Shown here one piece after another: positions 35,332 through 44,699 of a stretch of 64,000 nucleotides of DNA. Position 1 is the stretch's first letter, and every line of letters starts with the position of its first letter. The DNA comes from SMWC01 sp964466315 (GTDB taxonomy: Bacteria > Pseudomonadota > Gammaproteobacteria > Steroidobacterales > Rariloculaceae). The stretch covers positions 1-64,000 of the forward strand of contig CAYXNS010000002.1 in NCBI GenBank assembly GCA_964466315.1, given 5' to 3'. A model generated the notes under the pieces. That model was given only the letters and a program-made list of their open reading frames with translations. It did no database searches and was not told where the DNA came from. A program made the position numbers and the translations under genes.

Positions 35332-37359
35332 CTACACGATCAGCCAGTCAGGGAATCCGTTAGGCAGAATGTCCTGCAGCCAGACCTGCAGATATGAAGG
35401 ATGGAACAACATGCTCATGACCTCGCCGTAGAAGAATACGGTGATGGCCCAGGCGGCTATCGAATAACTCAGGACGATTCGTTTGGAGTACCCGCCCCAG
35501 CGCCAGAGATAAGAGCCGATAAACAGCGGCAGCGCGATCTTCTGCCCGACGAGCAGCGTCAAGACGATAATTCCGAGCAGGTAACCGAAGAACGGCAGCG
35601 CGTTACCGAGCCAAGCTTCTTCGTAGGATTTCTTAAGCGTGAGCCCCCACGTCCCTTCGGCTTTGTGTTCTTCGAGCAGATGGATGAAGTCGCGCACGGC
35701 GACGATGGCCGCGAGTATTGCACCCGGGACAGCGACGAGTAGGGGCGCCTGCCGAACGGGCGGCGGCCACTCGAGTGACGTTACGCCGGCCCAGACGAAT
35801 AGCACGCATAGGCCGGACGACAGCCCCAACGACAGCGCCGGGTTTCTTGCAGAGCCCTCGCCGGCCATCGGCTTGTTCGCCGAGAGCTTCTGTCTCGCGA
35901 TACCGCGGGCGGCGAAGATCAGTGTCACGACGATGACGACGATGAGCACGAGCACAATCGGGCGGGTCAACCAGCTTACGCCCTGGTAAACGCGCATGCT
36001 AATCTGGAAATAGCCTTCGAGAATTCCGCCGAGCACGAGCGCGAGTATGACCGGCGGTCGGGGCCAGCCGCCTCGCTTCATCAGGTATCCAACTACACCG
36101 AACGCCGTGCAGCTGATCCAGTCGCCGAGTGACGCACCGCCGAGCCACGCACCCATATAGACGAATAACAGGACACCGGGCACGACGAGTTGCCCCGGCA
36201 TGAGCGCCACTTTCACGACGTGCTCTACCGTCGCAAGCAGGATCAGTGTGGCGATGACGCTCGCGAACGCAATCATCCAAACGAAGCTGAACGTCATGTC
36301 GAGATTCTCCGACAGCATCGCCGGACCCGGGCGCAGGCCGAGCATAATGAGCGCGCCCATGAGCACCGCGGTACCGACACTTCCTGGAATGCCCATCGTC
36401 ACCGTGGGGATCAACGCGCCGCCGCGCAGGGCGTTATTCGCGGCCTCGGGCGCAAGTACCCCGCGGATATCGCCCTGGCCGAACTGCGACTGGTCCTTCG
36501 CGGTCTGCATCGCGTGACCATAGGTGACCCAACCCACGATCGATGCGCCGAGGCCAGGCAGCATGCCGATGTAGGCGCCGATGACGCTGCAGCGAATGAC
36601 CAGCCACCAGCGCCTGAATGCATCGCGGATACCCGTCGTCAGACCGCGGCGTGTGTCCCCCGCCTCCCCGGTGCGCACGATCGAAACGTCCTTGATCGCG
36701 AGCTCCATGATCTCCGGAATCGCGAATAACCCGAGCAGGACCGGAATCAGCGGTAGCGCGTCGAGGAGATAGAGCGTATCGAAGGTATACCGCGGGATCG
36801 CAAACGACTCGGGGAAACCGACCATCGCGAGTAAGAGGCCGAACATCGCCGCGGTGATGCCTTTCAGGATCGACCTTCCTGCGAGCGAGCCGACCATGGT
36901 GAGGCCTAGCACGCCGAGCATGAAGGTCTCCGGCGACTCGAACGCCAGGATGATCGGCAGGATCAGCGGCAACGAGACGCCGAGTGCCGCGGCGCCGAAG
37001 ACGCCACCGATGGCTGACGAGGTAAACGCCGCGCCCAGCGCACGCGCTGCCTCACCTGCCTTCGCCAACGGGTAGCCGTCCAGGACCGTCGCCTGCGAGG
37101 CCGCGGTGCTCGGAATGCCCAGCAGTACAGACGTGATCGCACCGCTCGTCGAGGTCGAGGCCCATGAAGCGAGTAACAGTGCGAATGCCGAGACGGGCTC
37201 CATATTGAACGTGAATGGTAGCAACAGCACGAGGCCGATCGCGCCGCCGAGCCCCGGGATCGCGCCCATCCAGACGCCGATCACACAGCCGAGCGCAAAA
37301 TAGCCTAGGACCTCCCATTGGAAGATCAGCCCCAGGCCCCCTATCAGCGCTTCAATCAT
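35332..37359 (-). CDS. TctA-TctB fusion permease of a TTT transporter
   Basis: 675 residues. Residues 1-500 are a TctA permease: GCVIGVWMGAIPGLGGAIG at the start is the hallmark, repeated in GAYIGMLPGLGASIVGW near 265. The final 165 residues add four more spans in a TctB-like layout, where the family average would end at about 500. Fusions of this kind are known, but less common than separate genes. It imports an organic anion delivered by a TctC-type protein, probably the one at 31252. A 54-residue gene lies just upstream. Confidence 0.88.
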   Translation of the reverse strand: MIEALIGGLGLIFQWEVLGYFALGCVIGVWMGAIPGLGGAIGLVLLLPFTFNMEPVSAFALLLASWASTSTSGAITSVLLGIPSTAASQATVLDGYPLAKAGEAARALGAAFTSSAIGGVFGAAALGVSLPLILPIILAFESPETFMLGVLGLTMVGSLAGRSILKGITAAMFGLLLAMVGFPESFAIPRYTFDTLYLLDALPLIPVLLGLFAIPEIMELAIKDVSIVRTGEAGDTRRGLTTGIRDAFRRWWLVIRCSVIGAYIGMLPGLGASIVGWVTYGHAMQTAKDQSQFGQGDIRGVLAPEAANNALRGGALIPTVTMGIPGSVGTAVLMGALIMLGLRPGPAMLSENLDMTFSFVWMIAFASVIATLILLATVEHVVKVALMPGQLVVPGVLLFVYMGAWLGGASLGDWISCTAFGVVGYLMKRGGWPRPPVILALVLGGILEGYFQISMRVYQGVSWLTRPIVLVLIVVIVVTLIFAARGIARQKLSANKPMAGEGSARNPALSLGLSSGLCVLFVWAGVTSLEWPPPVRQAPLLVAVPGAILAAIVAVRDFIHLLEEHKAEGTWGLTLKKSYEEAWLGNALPFFGYLLGIIVLTLLVGQKIALPLFIGSYLWRWGGYSKRIVLSYSIAAWAITVFFYGEVMSMLFHPSYLQVWLQDILPNGFPDWLIV

Positions 37360-37423
37360 GTGTGCCTCATCCCATTATTCGTGCGCGCGAGAGTTTATCA
37401 AGCCGTTTCCCACCATGTTTTGA

Positions 37424-37588
37424 TCACTGGAAAAGCCGCCGCAAATATTCGACGGCTTCGGCGAGCGGTGGTGCTTTGAGGCCGCGTTCGCTATCGATGC
37501 GATCGTTCTTCCGGCGCAGCGTTTCGGGCATCGCATCGTAGTAAGCCTCGACGGCGTCGGCACCGCCCGCTGCGTTCAGATCGCGCAT
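37424..37588 (-). CDS. 54-residue protein upstream of the TctA-TctB gene
   Basis: ATG 37588 follows GAGG with 7-bp spacing. The peptide is helical and charged (YYDAMPETLRRKNDRIDSER, then PPLAEAVEYLRRLF), without a signal or membrane segment. It ends 64 bp before the permease start on the same strand, so probably shares its transcript. Not recognised. It is a good candidate for a conserved small partner. Confidence 0.5.
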   Translation of the reverse strand: MRDLNAAGGADAVEAYYDAMPETLRRKNDRIDSERGLKAPPLAEAVEYLRRLFQ

Positions 37589-37690
37589 GCTTAGACCTCG
37601 GCGGTGTTCGCTATCGGTGAAATGGCCGCATGGTGATGGCGCAGGCCAACTCGTTGATAATATCATCGGCTGAGAACAGGAGATCGATGC

Positions 37691-38170
37691 ATGCCCCGAA
37701 CACTGAGTCCGCTAACAGTCGCTCTGAATCTCGAGCAAGCAAGCGCGATCATCGATGAAGCCCTACGCTTGGCGAGAAAGCATGGCATGCTGCCGCTGAC
37801 CGTTGCCGTGTTGGACGCCGGCGGTCATCAGATCGCACTCAAGCGTGAGGACGGCTCCGGGATCATACGCGTCGAGGTCGCCATCGCGAAGGCGTATGGT
37901 GCATTGGGAATGGGCGTCTCAAGCCGCGTAATCGGTCAACGACTTGCGGAGCGTCCCGTATTTTCGACCACCCTGTCCGTGATCTCCGGTGGGCAATTCG
38001 TCTCCGTGCCGGGCGGTGTCCTCGTATGCGACGGCGATGGTACGGCCATTGGCGCCGTCGGTATCAGTGGTGAGACATCCGCACGGGATGAGTTTGCGGC
38101 CGTCGGCGGGATCAGAGCCGCGGGCTTCAATTCCGAACCCGCTGAGCCGCTGCCCGATTGGGATGCCTAG
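37691..38170 (+). CDS. GlcG/HbpS-like protein (DUF336)
   Basis: 159 residues. The fold markers are LTVAVLDAGGHQIALKREDG and a GGVLVCDGDGTAIGAVGISG block close to the C-terminus. GlcG-like proteins occur with glycolate or hydroxyacid genes, and HbpS binds haem, but no single function holds for the family. No signal peptide. It is divergent from the 54-residue gene, with a 102-bp shared promoter region. Confidence 0.85.
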   Translation: MPRTLSPLTVALNLEQASAIIDEALRLARKHGMLPLTVAVLDAGGHQIALKREDGSGIIRVEVAIAKAYGALGMGVSSRVIGQRLAERPVFSTTLSVISGGQFVSVPGGVLVCDGDGTAIGAVGISGETSARDEFAAVGGIRAAGFNSEPAEPLPDWDA

Positions 38171-38182
38171 AAACGGTGACAG

Positions 38183-39748
38183 CTAGAGCGGGTTACCGAG
38201 AGCGTCGATCGCGTTGAGTTGCATGCCGTCCGGTCCCGGACCGGAATCCACTATCCATGGCGCCAGGCAATTCGCGTCCAGAATGCAGGGATCGGTCAGC
38301 GTCTCGAGGAACTCGATGACGTCTCGTCGTTGTCCGCCGTTGATGTTGATCTGCGGCAGTTGCTCGTCCGGCGGCAAGATGTTGCGTTCCCGTCTTACCT
38401 TCGCCAACGCGTCGGCAGTGTTGTCTTCGGCATCGGGATACAGAGCGGCACAATTCACGACATCCAGGAACTGATCGAGCTGGCACCAGCCGCCGTTATT
38501 GAAAAAATTGTTCACGGTTCCGTTTTGATTGTTGTAGTGTCGGACGACTTCATCCAATGTCTCGTAGGTGCCCGCGTGTCCCCACGGCCCCGTCACTTGT
38601 ACATTCAGCAGGCTCGGTGTGCGGAAGCGGTAACGGTCCGCGAGCAACCCGGTCTCATGAGCGCGACCGAAATCGTCGTTGTTGCCGTCGCCACGGCCCG
38701 GGCCGATATTTGGGAAGCCGATCGTGTGGTGCTCCCCGTCCGTAAAGATGTCACTCGAGTGGCATTGCTGGCAGCCGAAGCCGTCATCATCAGTTGACCT
38801 GAAGAACAGCAGCGCGCCGCGTTTGGCTGAGTTGGTGATCGCGCCGGAGTCGCCCTCGACATAAGCTTTCCAGGGGCTATTTATGAATATCATAGAGCGT
38901 TCGTACTGGCCTATCGCGAACGCGATATTCGCGAATGTGATGAGTTGATCGGCCGGTTGCGCGCTAATGAACGCCGTCTGAAATTCGGCGAGCCAGCTGT
39001 TCGTCTCCAGCTCTCCGGCGCCAACGCCATAGTTTCCGATTCGCGCCGCCAGATGAGCCCGGATCGTTTCGTTATCGCTGCCGTTCTCGAACCCCGCAGT
39101 CTTCATTTCGGTAGAGGAAGTCACCGGGAAACGCGACTGAGCTGTGGGGAGAAACGTTCCGGCGACAATGTCTGCGACGAACAGCGCCGTATCGGGGGTC
39201 CGAATTCCGGAGCCGCTGCCATTCAGCCTGCTGCCTTTGTCGATACTCTCGATACGCGAGTCCCAGAACATGCTGGTGTCGTTGAGTCCGGTATTGAAAG
39301 TGGTTGGCGCGTTTCGGGGAACATTCGGAATCCCATCGGCGCGGCCGCGTCCGGGTCCAAGCAGGTCCGGTTCGACAGTCCCCGTGCCGATACTTAGAGA
39401 GAGGCTGTCGCCGCCCCCGAGCAGCGGGTGGTGGCAGCTCACACAGGCCGCGTCGAACCCGCCGCCGAGGCTCTTGCTAAAGAAGAGTTTCATGCCGAGT
39501 TGTGGAATCGGATCGTCGATCGAAGGCAGATCGCGGCCGGCAGCAGGATCGCCCGTTAGGCCGAGGGCGGTGATCAGCTGAAAAAGCTCAATATCGAGCG
39601 GAGCGGTCGATGGCGGCGGTGGAGCCGGCGGCGCCGGAGCAGGTGGCGCGTTCGGGGCCGCTGTTATCGCGGCGAAGTTGCTGTCTCCGCCGCTGCTGCA
39701 GCTCGCGACGGCAGTGGCCAGAATCAGTATGACAGGCACGATGCCCAC
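38183..39748 (-). CDS. Di-haem cytochrome c peroxidase/MauG-family lipoprotein
   Basis: 521 residues from GTG 39748. A signal with AVASC is a lipobox, followed by a Pro/Ala-rich linker (residues 32-48). Two haem c sites are seen, CVSCHH near 103 and CQQCHS in the second half, with a WDSRIESIDKG stretch typical of the CCP/MauG group and GPWGHAGTYETLDEVVRHYN near the second haem. It may reduce peroxide or oxidise a substrate in the periplasm. It is longer than simple CcpA (about 320-350 residues). Confidence 0.88.
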   Translation of the reverse strand: MGIVPVILILATAVASCSSGGDSNFAAITAAPNAPPAPAPPAPPPPSTAPLDIELFQLITALGLTGDPAAGRDLPSIDDPIPQLGMKLFFSKSLGGGFDAACVSCHHPLLGGGDSLSLSIGTGTVEPDLLGPGRGRADGIPNVPRNAPTTFNTGLNDTSMFWDSRIESIDKGSRLNGSGSGIRTPDTALFVADIVAGTFLPTAQSRFPVTSSTEMKTAGFENGSDNETIRAHLAARIGNYGVGAGELETNSWLAEFQTAFISAQPADQLITFANIAFAIGQYERSMIFINSPWKAYVEGDSGAITNSAKRGALLFFRSTDDDGFGCQQCHSSDIFTDGEHHTIGFPNIGPGRGDGNNDDFGRAHETGLLADRYRFRTPSLLNVQVTGPWGHAGTYETLDEVVRHYNNQNGTVNNFFNNGGWCQLDQFLDVVNCAALYPDAEDNTADALAKVRRERNILPPDEQLPQININGGQRRDVIEFLETLTDPCILDANCLAPWIVDSGPGPDGMQLNAIDALGNPL

Positions 39749-39902
39749 CGGGCTGTCGGCGCCCCTGCTAATGTTCAGGCTCGCGGAGAAAGGATTCTTA
39801 ATTGTTTTCGATAGATACTAACGCATTGTTCGCCAGGGCATTGACCCGCTGGTTATATCAACTACCGGGCGACGGTAGAATGAGCCGGCAGATGGGACCC
39901 GC

Positions 39903-41009
39903 ATGGCACTAAAACGGACGGCATGGGTAGGCGGTCGAGTCGTCACGCTCGAGCATACGTCGGCGATTCTCGCCGATAACCCTCTGGGCGACCCGCATCG
40001 CCGCAGTCTCGATGTCTGGTTGCCGCCGCAGTATGACCAGGGCATGGGCCGCGGCCGCGGCCGACGATTTCCCGTGCTGTTCGATCTAGTCGGCTACACA
40101 GGGTCGGGTAGATCGCATACGAACTGGCGCAATTTCGATGAGAATCTCCCGGAACGTGCCGCTCGCCTGGTTCATGAGAAGAAGATGCGCCCGTGCCTGA
40201 TCGTCTTTCCCGATTGCTTCACGGCTCTGGGCGGCAATCAATACATCAACTCCTCCGCGATAGGCCACTATGCCGACTATCTAACACGGGAGTTGATCCC
40301 GTGCGTCGACCGTGAGTTTCGAACGCGGGCGTCACGAGATCATCGCGGTTGTTTCGGAAAATCGTCAGGCGGCTATGGGGCGATGCTTCATGGTATGAAG
40401 TACGCGCGCTACTGGGGAGCTATCGCCAATCATTCCGGGGACGCCTACTTCGATTTCATCTATCGTTCCGACTGGCCCAATACGTTGAACAAGCTCGCGA
40501 GTCATCGTCGGCGTCAACGGCGTGCCGGAACTATCGACGTTGAACGGGAAGCGCATGGTCTCGAAGAAGGCCTCGACGACGGCCGGGTCGCGAAGTTTCT
40601 GAAAGATATCTGGGGGCGCACTAAGTTGTCACGCGATGATATTCATTGCTTGATGAATGTCGCGATGGCTGCGACCTACGACCCGGATCCGGAAGCGCCC
40701 AACGGCTTCCGTTTGCCGTTCAATCTCGAGACTGGAGAGATCATCCCGGCCCGTTGGCGTGCGTGGCTGCAGCACGACCCGATCAATCTCGTGCGTCGTT
40801 ATCGGAAGAATCTCGAGAGTTTGCGCGGTATCTTCATCGACTGTGGTTGGCGGGATCAGTATCAACTCCACTACGGTAGCCGCATTCTCTCCAAGCGCCT
40901 GACGGAAGCCGGGATAGAACATCGCTACGAGGAGTTCCCGGACACTCATTCAGGCATCGATTACCGCATGGATCGTAGCTTGCCATTCCTGAGCCGCGCA
41001 CTACGCTGA
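39903..41009 (+). CDS. Esterase (enterochelin-esterase/esterase D-like alpha/beta hydrolase)
   Basis: 368 residues from ATG 39903. The nucleophile elbow is GKSSGGYGAM (GxSxG), after a CIVFPDCFTALGGNQYIN region that holds the oxyanion part. A C-terminal DTHSGIDYR supplies the likely His. No signal peptide. It is close to putative esterase family PF00756. Substrate unknown. A REP follows at 41022. Confidence 0.78.
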   Translation: MALKRTAWVGGRVVTLEHTSAILADNPLGDPHRRSLDVWLPPQYDQGMGRGRGRRFPVLFDLVGYTGSGRSHTNWRNFDENLPERAARLVHEKKMRPCLIVFPDCFTALGGNQYINSSAIGHYADYLTRELIPCVDREFRTRASRDHRGCFGKSSGGYGAMLHGMKYARYWGAIANHSGDAYFDFIYRSDWPNTLNKLASHRRRQRRAGTIDVEREAHGLEEGLDDGRVAKFLKDIWGRTKLSRDDIHCLMNVAMAATYDPDPEAPNGFRLPFNLETGEIIPARWRAWLQHDPINLVRRYRKNLESLRGIFIDCGWRDQYQLHYGSRILSKRLTEAGIEHRYEEFPDTHSGIDYRMDRSLPFLSRALR

Positions 41010-41021
41010 CCCGTGTAGCGC

Positions 41022-41044
41022 AATAAGGGGCACGGCCCCTTTAT
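41022..41044. repeat. REP palindrome
   Basis: AATAAGGGGCACGGCCCCTTTAT, arms AAGGGGC/GCCCCTT around ACG. It lies 12 bp after the esterase stop and would also end transcription from the right. Confidence 0.7.
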
Positions 41045-41053
41045 CGGCGCAAT

Positions 41054-41206
41054 CTAATGCTTGAGATTCGGGGGGCGTATTTCCCGGTCGAGTTCGCCGC
41101 CGTAGCGTACGACAATGTCCGGAATCGCGTCGACATCGCCGACACTCGTGCGAAAATTCACGATGCAGGCGCGCAGCACGTTTCGGGTCAAGCCAGCGGA
41201 GCGATG
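41054..41206 (-). pseudogene. C-terminal remnant of a PLP-dependent decarboxylase
   Basis: On the minus strand 41206-41054 reads 50 residues that end in a stop: LTRNVLRACIVNFRTS, then DVDAIPDIVVRYGGELD. This is the usual end of aromatic/aspartate-type PLP decarboxylases. A stop lies immediately upstream in the frame and the catalytic Lys part is gone, so it is a gene remnant. Confidence 0.55.
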
Positions 41207-41344
41207 TTAGAAGCAGTAGAATCAGATTCGGCTCCGACAATCAATAGTGATGTGTTTCCGGATCTAAGTTTGGACGCCGAGCTGGTTTGATACGTCGCGC
41301 ATTACCCAATCGATGAGCGCGTTTCTACTAGACTGGGGATAAGA

Positions 41345-42604
41345 ATGCTAACGAATCGATATGTCGTTCCACTGTGTTTCGAGATCGTTCTGAACTATGG
41401 GGTGGCGTCTGACGCGCGAGCGCAAGTGCCGGAGAACTACGCGCCGATGGACCCGATTCCAGCCGAAGTCGCGTTACCCGATCCCTGTGACAATCCGACG
41501 ACGCGGATGTGGGGCCCCGACGATCAGGCTGGTAATCTCAACTACCTGACGCCCGAGCGCGTGAGCGACACGCTCGGTCTCATTCGGCTGGGCAAGGTCT
41601 ATGAACTTGGCCACTTACTCGAGCCGGGGCAAATGGGATTCTCGGCTTATCTCGACTTCAAGAGCAACCTCGGCGAGTGGCCGGGTCGCGATGCAAGTCA
41701 TGCGATCTTCAACAACGAAGAGACGCTCGGCAACAGCCGCTTCAATCCGGATAGGGCCGGGGTGATGCAGTTCGAACTCGGCACGCAGCTCGATGGGTTT
41801 AATCACGTCACGCAGGAAGGGATCACCTACAACTGTTTCGATACCCGGAATCCCGCCGACCATTACTACCCCGAGGGCGATCCCGGCGACCTACCCCGCG
41901 GCAATCCCGGTGCGGACTATATCTTCCGCGGGTATCGACGGATGGGGATCGAGAATGTGCGTACGATCGTCGCGCGGGCCGTATTGATCGATGTGGGTCA
42001 ACTGCTTCGCGAGCGGGAAATCGACGCCGGCCGCGATCCGGAACAGTTTCCGCCGGCAGATTACGAGTTCACCCCCGAGGAACTGGAGCAGACACTTATC
42101 CGTCAGGGCTTGAGTCTCGACGACATTCACCCCGGTGATGCGCTGATGATCCGAACGGGTTGGTCAGCTCGCTTCTGGACGGCGAATCCTGCCGATCCAC
42201 GTGATGAGCGGGTGAAGTACTTGAACCGCGGTCAGGACGAGTTCCGGCCTGGCGGCCCCGGTATCGACGCGCGCGCGATCCAGTGGACGATCAATCGCAT
42301 GCCGGTACTCATCGGTGGCGATACCAAGACTATCGAGAACAGCAATCCAGCCGACCCGACGCGCGAGATTTTCGTCGAGCGCCCCGGACATGTCAGCTGG
42401 CTGAGCAGCGGCATCTATATGCTGGAGGATCTCGATCTAGAGGTGCTGGCTGCGGACTGTGAGAATCAACGAGCCGCAAGCATTGCGGTGCGCGGCATAC
42501 CGAGTTCACCCGAAGATTCGTGCTATATCTCGACGCTCGTGGTACAGACGACTCCGGTCAGGGGGTCCGGCGGTTCTACTGTCGCCCCGACCGTGTTTCG
42601 TTAA
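41345..42604 (+). CDS. Cyclase-family (kynurenine-formamidase-like) secreted protein
   Basis: 419 residues from ATG 41345. The first 28 residues resemble a signal peptide (ending ARAQ). The cyclase core shows MWGPDDQAGNLNYLTPE, FELGTQLDGFNHV and a late HPGDALMIRTGW. In the classic family the metal motif is HxGTHxDxPxH. Here GTQLDGFNH has Gln for the middle His, as in a subset of the family. It probably hydrolyses an amide or lactone. Stands alone. Confidence 0.8.
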   Translation: MLTNRYVVPLCFEIVLNYGVASDARAQVPENYAPMDPIPAEVALPDPCDNPTTRMWGPDDQAGNLNYLTPERVSDTLGLIRLGKVYELGHLLEPGQMGFSAYLDFKSNLGEWPGRDASHAIFNNEETLGNSRFNPDRAGVMQFELGTQLDGFNHVTQEGITYNCFDTRNPADHYYPEGDPGDLPRGNPGADYIFRGYRRMGIENVRTIVARAVLIDVGQLLREREIDAGRDPEQFPPADYEFTPEELEQTLIRQGLSLDDIHPGDALMIRTGWSARFWTANPADPRDERVKYLNRGQDEFRPGGPGIDARAIQWTINRMPVLIGGDTKTIENSNPADPTREIFVERPGHVSWLSSGIYMLEDLDLEVLAADCENQRAASIAVRGIPSSPEDSCYISTLVVQTTPVRGSGGSTVAPTVFR

Positions 42605-42681
42605 TATTTTAACGCTCGACAACTGATAACTCGGAGATCGAGCTCTATACCGGTCCGGTTCAATACTCGGAGGGAAAAATC

Positions 42682-43302
42682 ATGCAGATTCTTCGCCCGT
42701 TGATTCCAGCATCACTCATCTTGCTGGCGCCGCCATCCATCGCACAGAGCTGGTTTGAGTACAGCAGTCTCGTCGATCGATTCAGTGTGAACTTCCCAGC
42801 CGAACCGGCCATCGAAGAGTTCGACTATTACTCCGAGTTCGATGCGATATTCTCGGCGCGCCGCTATACGGTCGGGGTGGGTTCAAGCGGTTACTCGGTG
42901 ACGGTAGTCGATTTCAGAGATTCTGAGAAGATCCACGCGGAGATGGAGAAGACCGAGGCCGCGAGCGGTATGAACGTTTGGATCAACGATCAACGCGCAT
43001 CGGTGGCGAAGGCGGCCAGGGAGTTCCGGCAACGCGATGGTAAAGTAACCTACGACGCGTGGTCGCATATCGATCTCGTCGAGGGCCACCAGTTACAGAT
43101 CACGAACGTCGACGGATCCCGGACCTTCGCCGGGATCTATCTGCACGGCAACGCCAGCCGCTTGTATATCCTCGAATCGACTGTCGCTCCGGGCTCACCG
43201 CCGCCGGGACAATTTCAGCAGTCACTGCGATTCCTCGACGATGACGGTCAGCGAATTCGTTATCAACTGTCGCCGAACGGCTGCACGGTGGATCTCGGAT
43301 AG
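42682..43302 (+). CDS. Secreted protein of unknown function
   Basis: 206 residues from ATG 42682, with GGAGGG in front. A signal peptide ends at SIAQ (residue 22). The mature protein opens with FSVNFPAEPAIEEF, a pattern seen in many secreted alpha/beta proteins of unknown role, and has one Cys near the end. No catalytic residues can be named. Confidence 0.65.
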   Translation: MQILRPLIPASLILLAPPSIAQSWFEYSSLVDRFSVNFPAEPAIEEFDYYSEFDAIFSARRYTVGVGSSGYSVTVVDFRDSEKIHAEMEKTEAASGMNVWINDQRASVAKAAREFRQRDGKVTYDAWSHIDLVEGHQLQITNVDGSRTFAGIYLHGNASRLYILESTVAPGSPPPGQFQQSLRFLDDDGQRIRYQLSPNGCTVDLG

Positions 43303-43423
43303 GACCGTCCATCGTGCCTAGTGGTCTCGCCGTACTTCGACGTGCTGGGATTCGCTTGCGACCCGGGGGTGTCGAGGTGCTACAGCACCGAGTGGTTGGT
43401 AGCGTTGTTGCCTGGTCCGCGCA

Positions 43424-44020
43424 TTAGATGCCACCCTGAAACATCTCGTCAACCGGGACGATGGTAATGTCCGCAGGCATTATTCCCAGAGGGAACTCCG
43501 CGATAGCGGCGTCTTCGTCAGAAACCGCCTGCGGTTTGGGCGATTCGTACTCCAACGGGCTCGGGCATCACTCGATAGGGCTTCGGCGAGCGCTTCGTTA
43601 TCACCCGTGATGATCGCGATCTTCAGGTTATCGGCTTGCAGGAAGATCCTGATCGCGGCATAGCCTGGGCGCTCATTGCGTCCTGCCCGTGAGTACGATC
43701 ATCTCGCGATCCACGCGGATCCCGTAATTCGACGCGATGGGGTAGAGTTTTTCGAGGATTTCCTCGTAGCGGTTGTCCTCGGTGGACGCATCCGTAAGCA
43801 TCTGACCGGCCAGGTAAGCGAGACCTTCCTTGCCGAGCGGGTCGTTCTGTAGGCCCACCTTAAATCATACCGAGAACGAGATTGTTGGATCTGTCGGCAC
43901 CGGCAGCAACACGGAGGTCGATTCGGGAGTAACCGGTTGCGTTCTTTCCGGCTCGACTTCAGCAGAGCACGCGGTCAACGCGAAGGCGACTACCGCGACG
44001 TAAGCGGCGACGTATCTCAT
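43424..44020 (-). pseudogene. M16 (pitrilysin/insulinase) peptidase lipoprotein, decayed
   Basis: It begins at ATG 44020 with a lipoprotein signal (FALTACS). Then DPTISFSV-stop-FKVGLQNDPLGKEGLAYL: a TGA (43865-43867) stands where M16 proteins have Trp, so it is a nonsense mutation. The frame continues to 43673, then switches, and NERPGYAAIRIFLQADNLKI and QAVSDEDAAIAEFPLG (frame-shifted) give the C-terminus to a TAA at 43424. The middle, with the zinc motif HxxEH, is missing. Clearly non-functional. Confidence 0.75.
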
Positions 44021-44093
44021 TGTACATAAGCTCAGGCTGTGGGCTGAATTTGCGAGTGTTAGAATACCTCCCCCTCCTAGGGGAGTAGGTGAA

Positions 44094-44666
44094 GTGAAAC
44101 AGAGTGGCTCTCTTCCGGATCTGGTGATTGCGCACAAGCTTGCCGCATTGCTCTTTGTGTTTCTGCTATGCCAGGCGAGTTCGGCGCAGGAAGCCGATGT
44201 GGAGGAGTGGGCTACGCTAACCGAGGTCACGATCGATCAGGAACCGCTGCCGATGGAAGAGCTGACGGTCGTCGCTCCTCAGTCGCTGGCCTCGATGCGA
44301 AACGAACTCATCCGTGTCGAAGACGATGTTCTTGCGGTATACAACAATCTCAACGATGACAACGATTTCGATATCTATTGCAGGAAGGAGACGCCGACGA
44401 TGAGCTACATTGCCATTCGCGTCTGCCGGGCAAATTTCGTCGATAGGCTCACCGCCGAAGCTGCGTCCAATTTCATCGGCAGCTCCGCCTATGACGATCC
44501 TACAGGTGAGCTCCGTTACTATGAGTCACTCCTTCGCGAGAAGATGGCGACGTTGATGGAGGAGAATCCGGCGCTGTACCAGGTGTTGCTGAGCTACTAT
44601 GAGCTAAAGACCGATTATGAGGCGGAGCGCGCGGAGAGATCCGAAGATAACTTCTTCGCGCGCTAG
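44094..44666 (+). CDS. Secreted protein of unknown function
   Basis: 190 residues from GTG 44094. A signal peptide ends around SSAQ (about 32). The mature part is acidic and helical, with two Cys (YCRKE and RVCRANF) that could form a disulfide, and a charged helical end (ELKTDYEAERAERS). Not recognised. Divergent from the M16 remnant. Confidence 0.6.
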   Translation: MKQSGSLPDLVIAHKLAALLFVFLLCQASSAQEADVEEWATLTEVTIDQEPLPMEELTVVAPQSLASMRNELIRVEDDVLAVYNNLNDDNDFDIYCRKETPTMSYIAIRVCRANFVDRLTAEAASNFIGSSAYDDPTGELRYYESLLREKMATLMEENPALYQVLLSYYELKTDYEAERAERSEDNFFAR

Positions 44667-44699
44667 CGGATACGGCTGACGCGCTCATCGGATTCTGTC

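Noticed and set aside
43865..43867. TGA as a selenocysteine codon in the M16-like gene
   Set aside because: The family has Trp there, and the gene is also deleted and frame-shifted, so a nonsense mutation is simpler.
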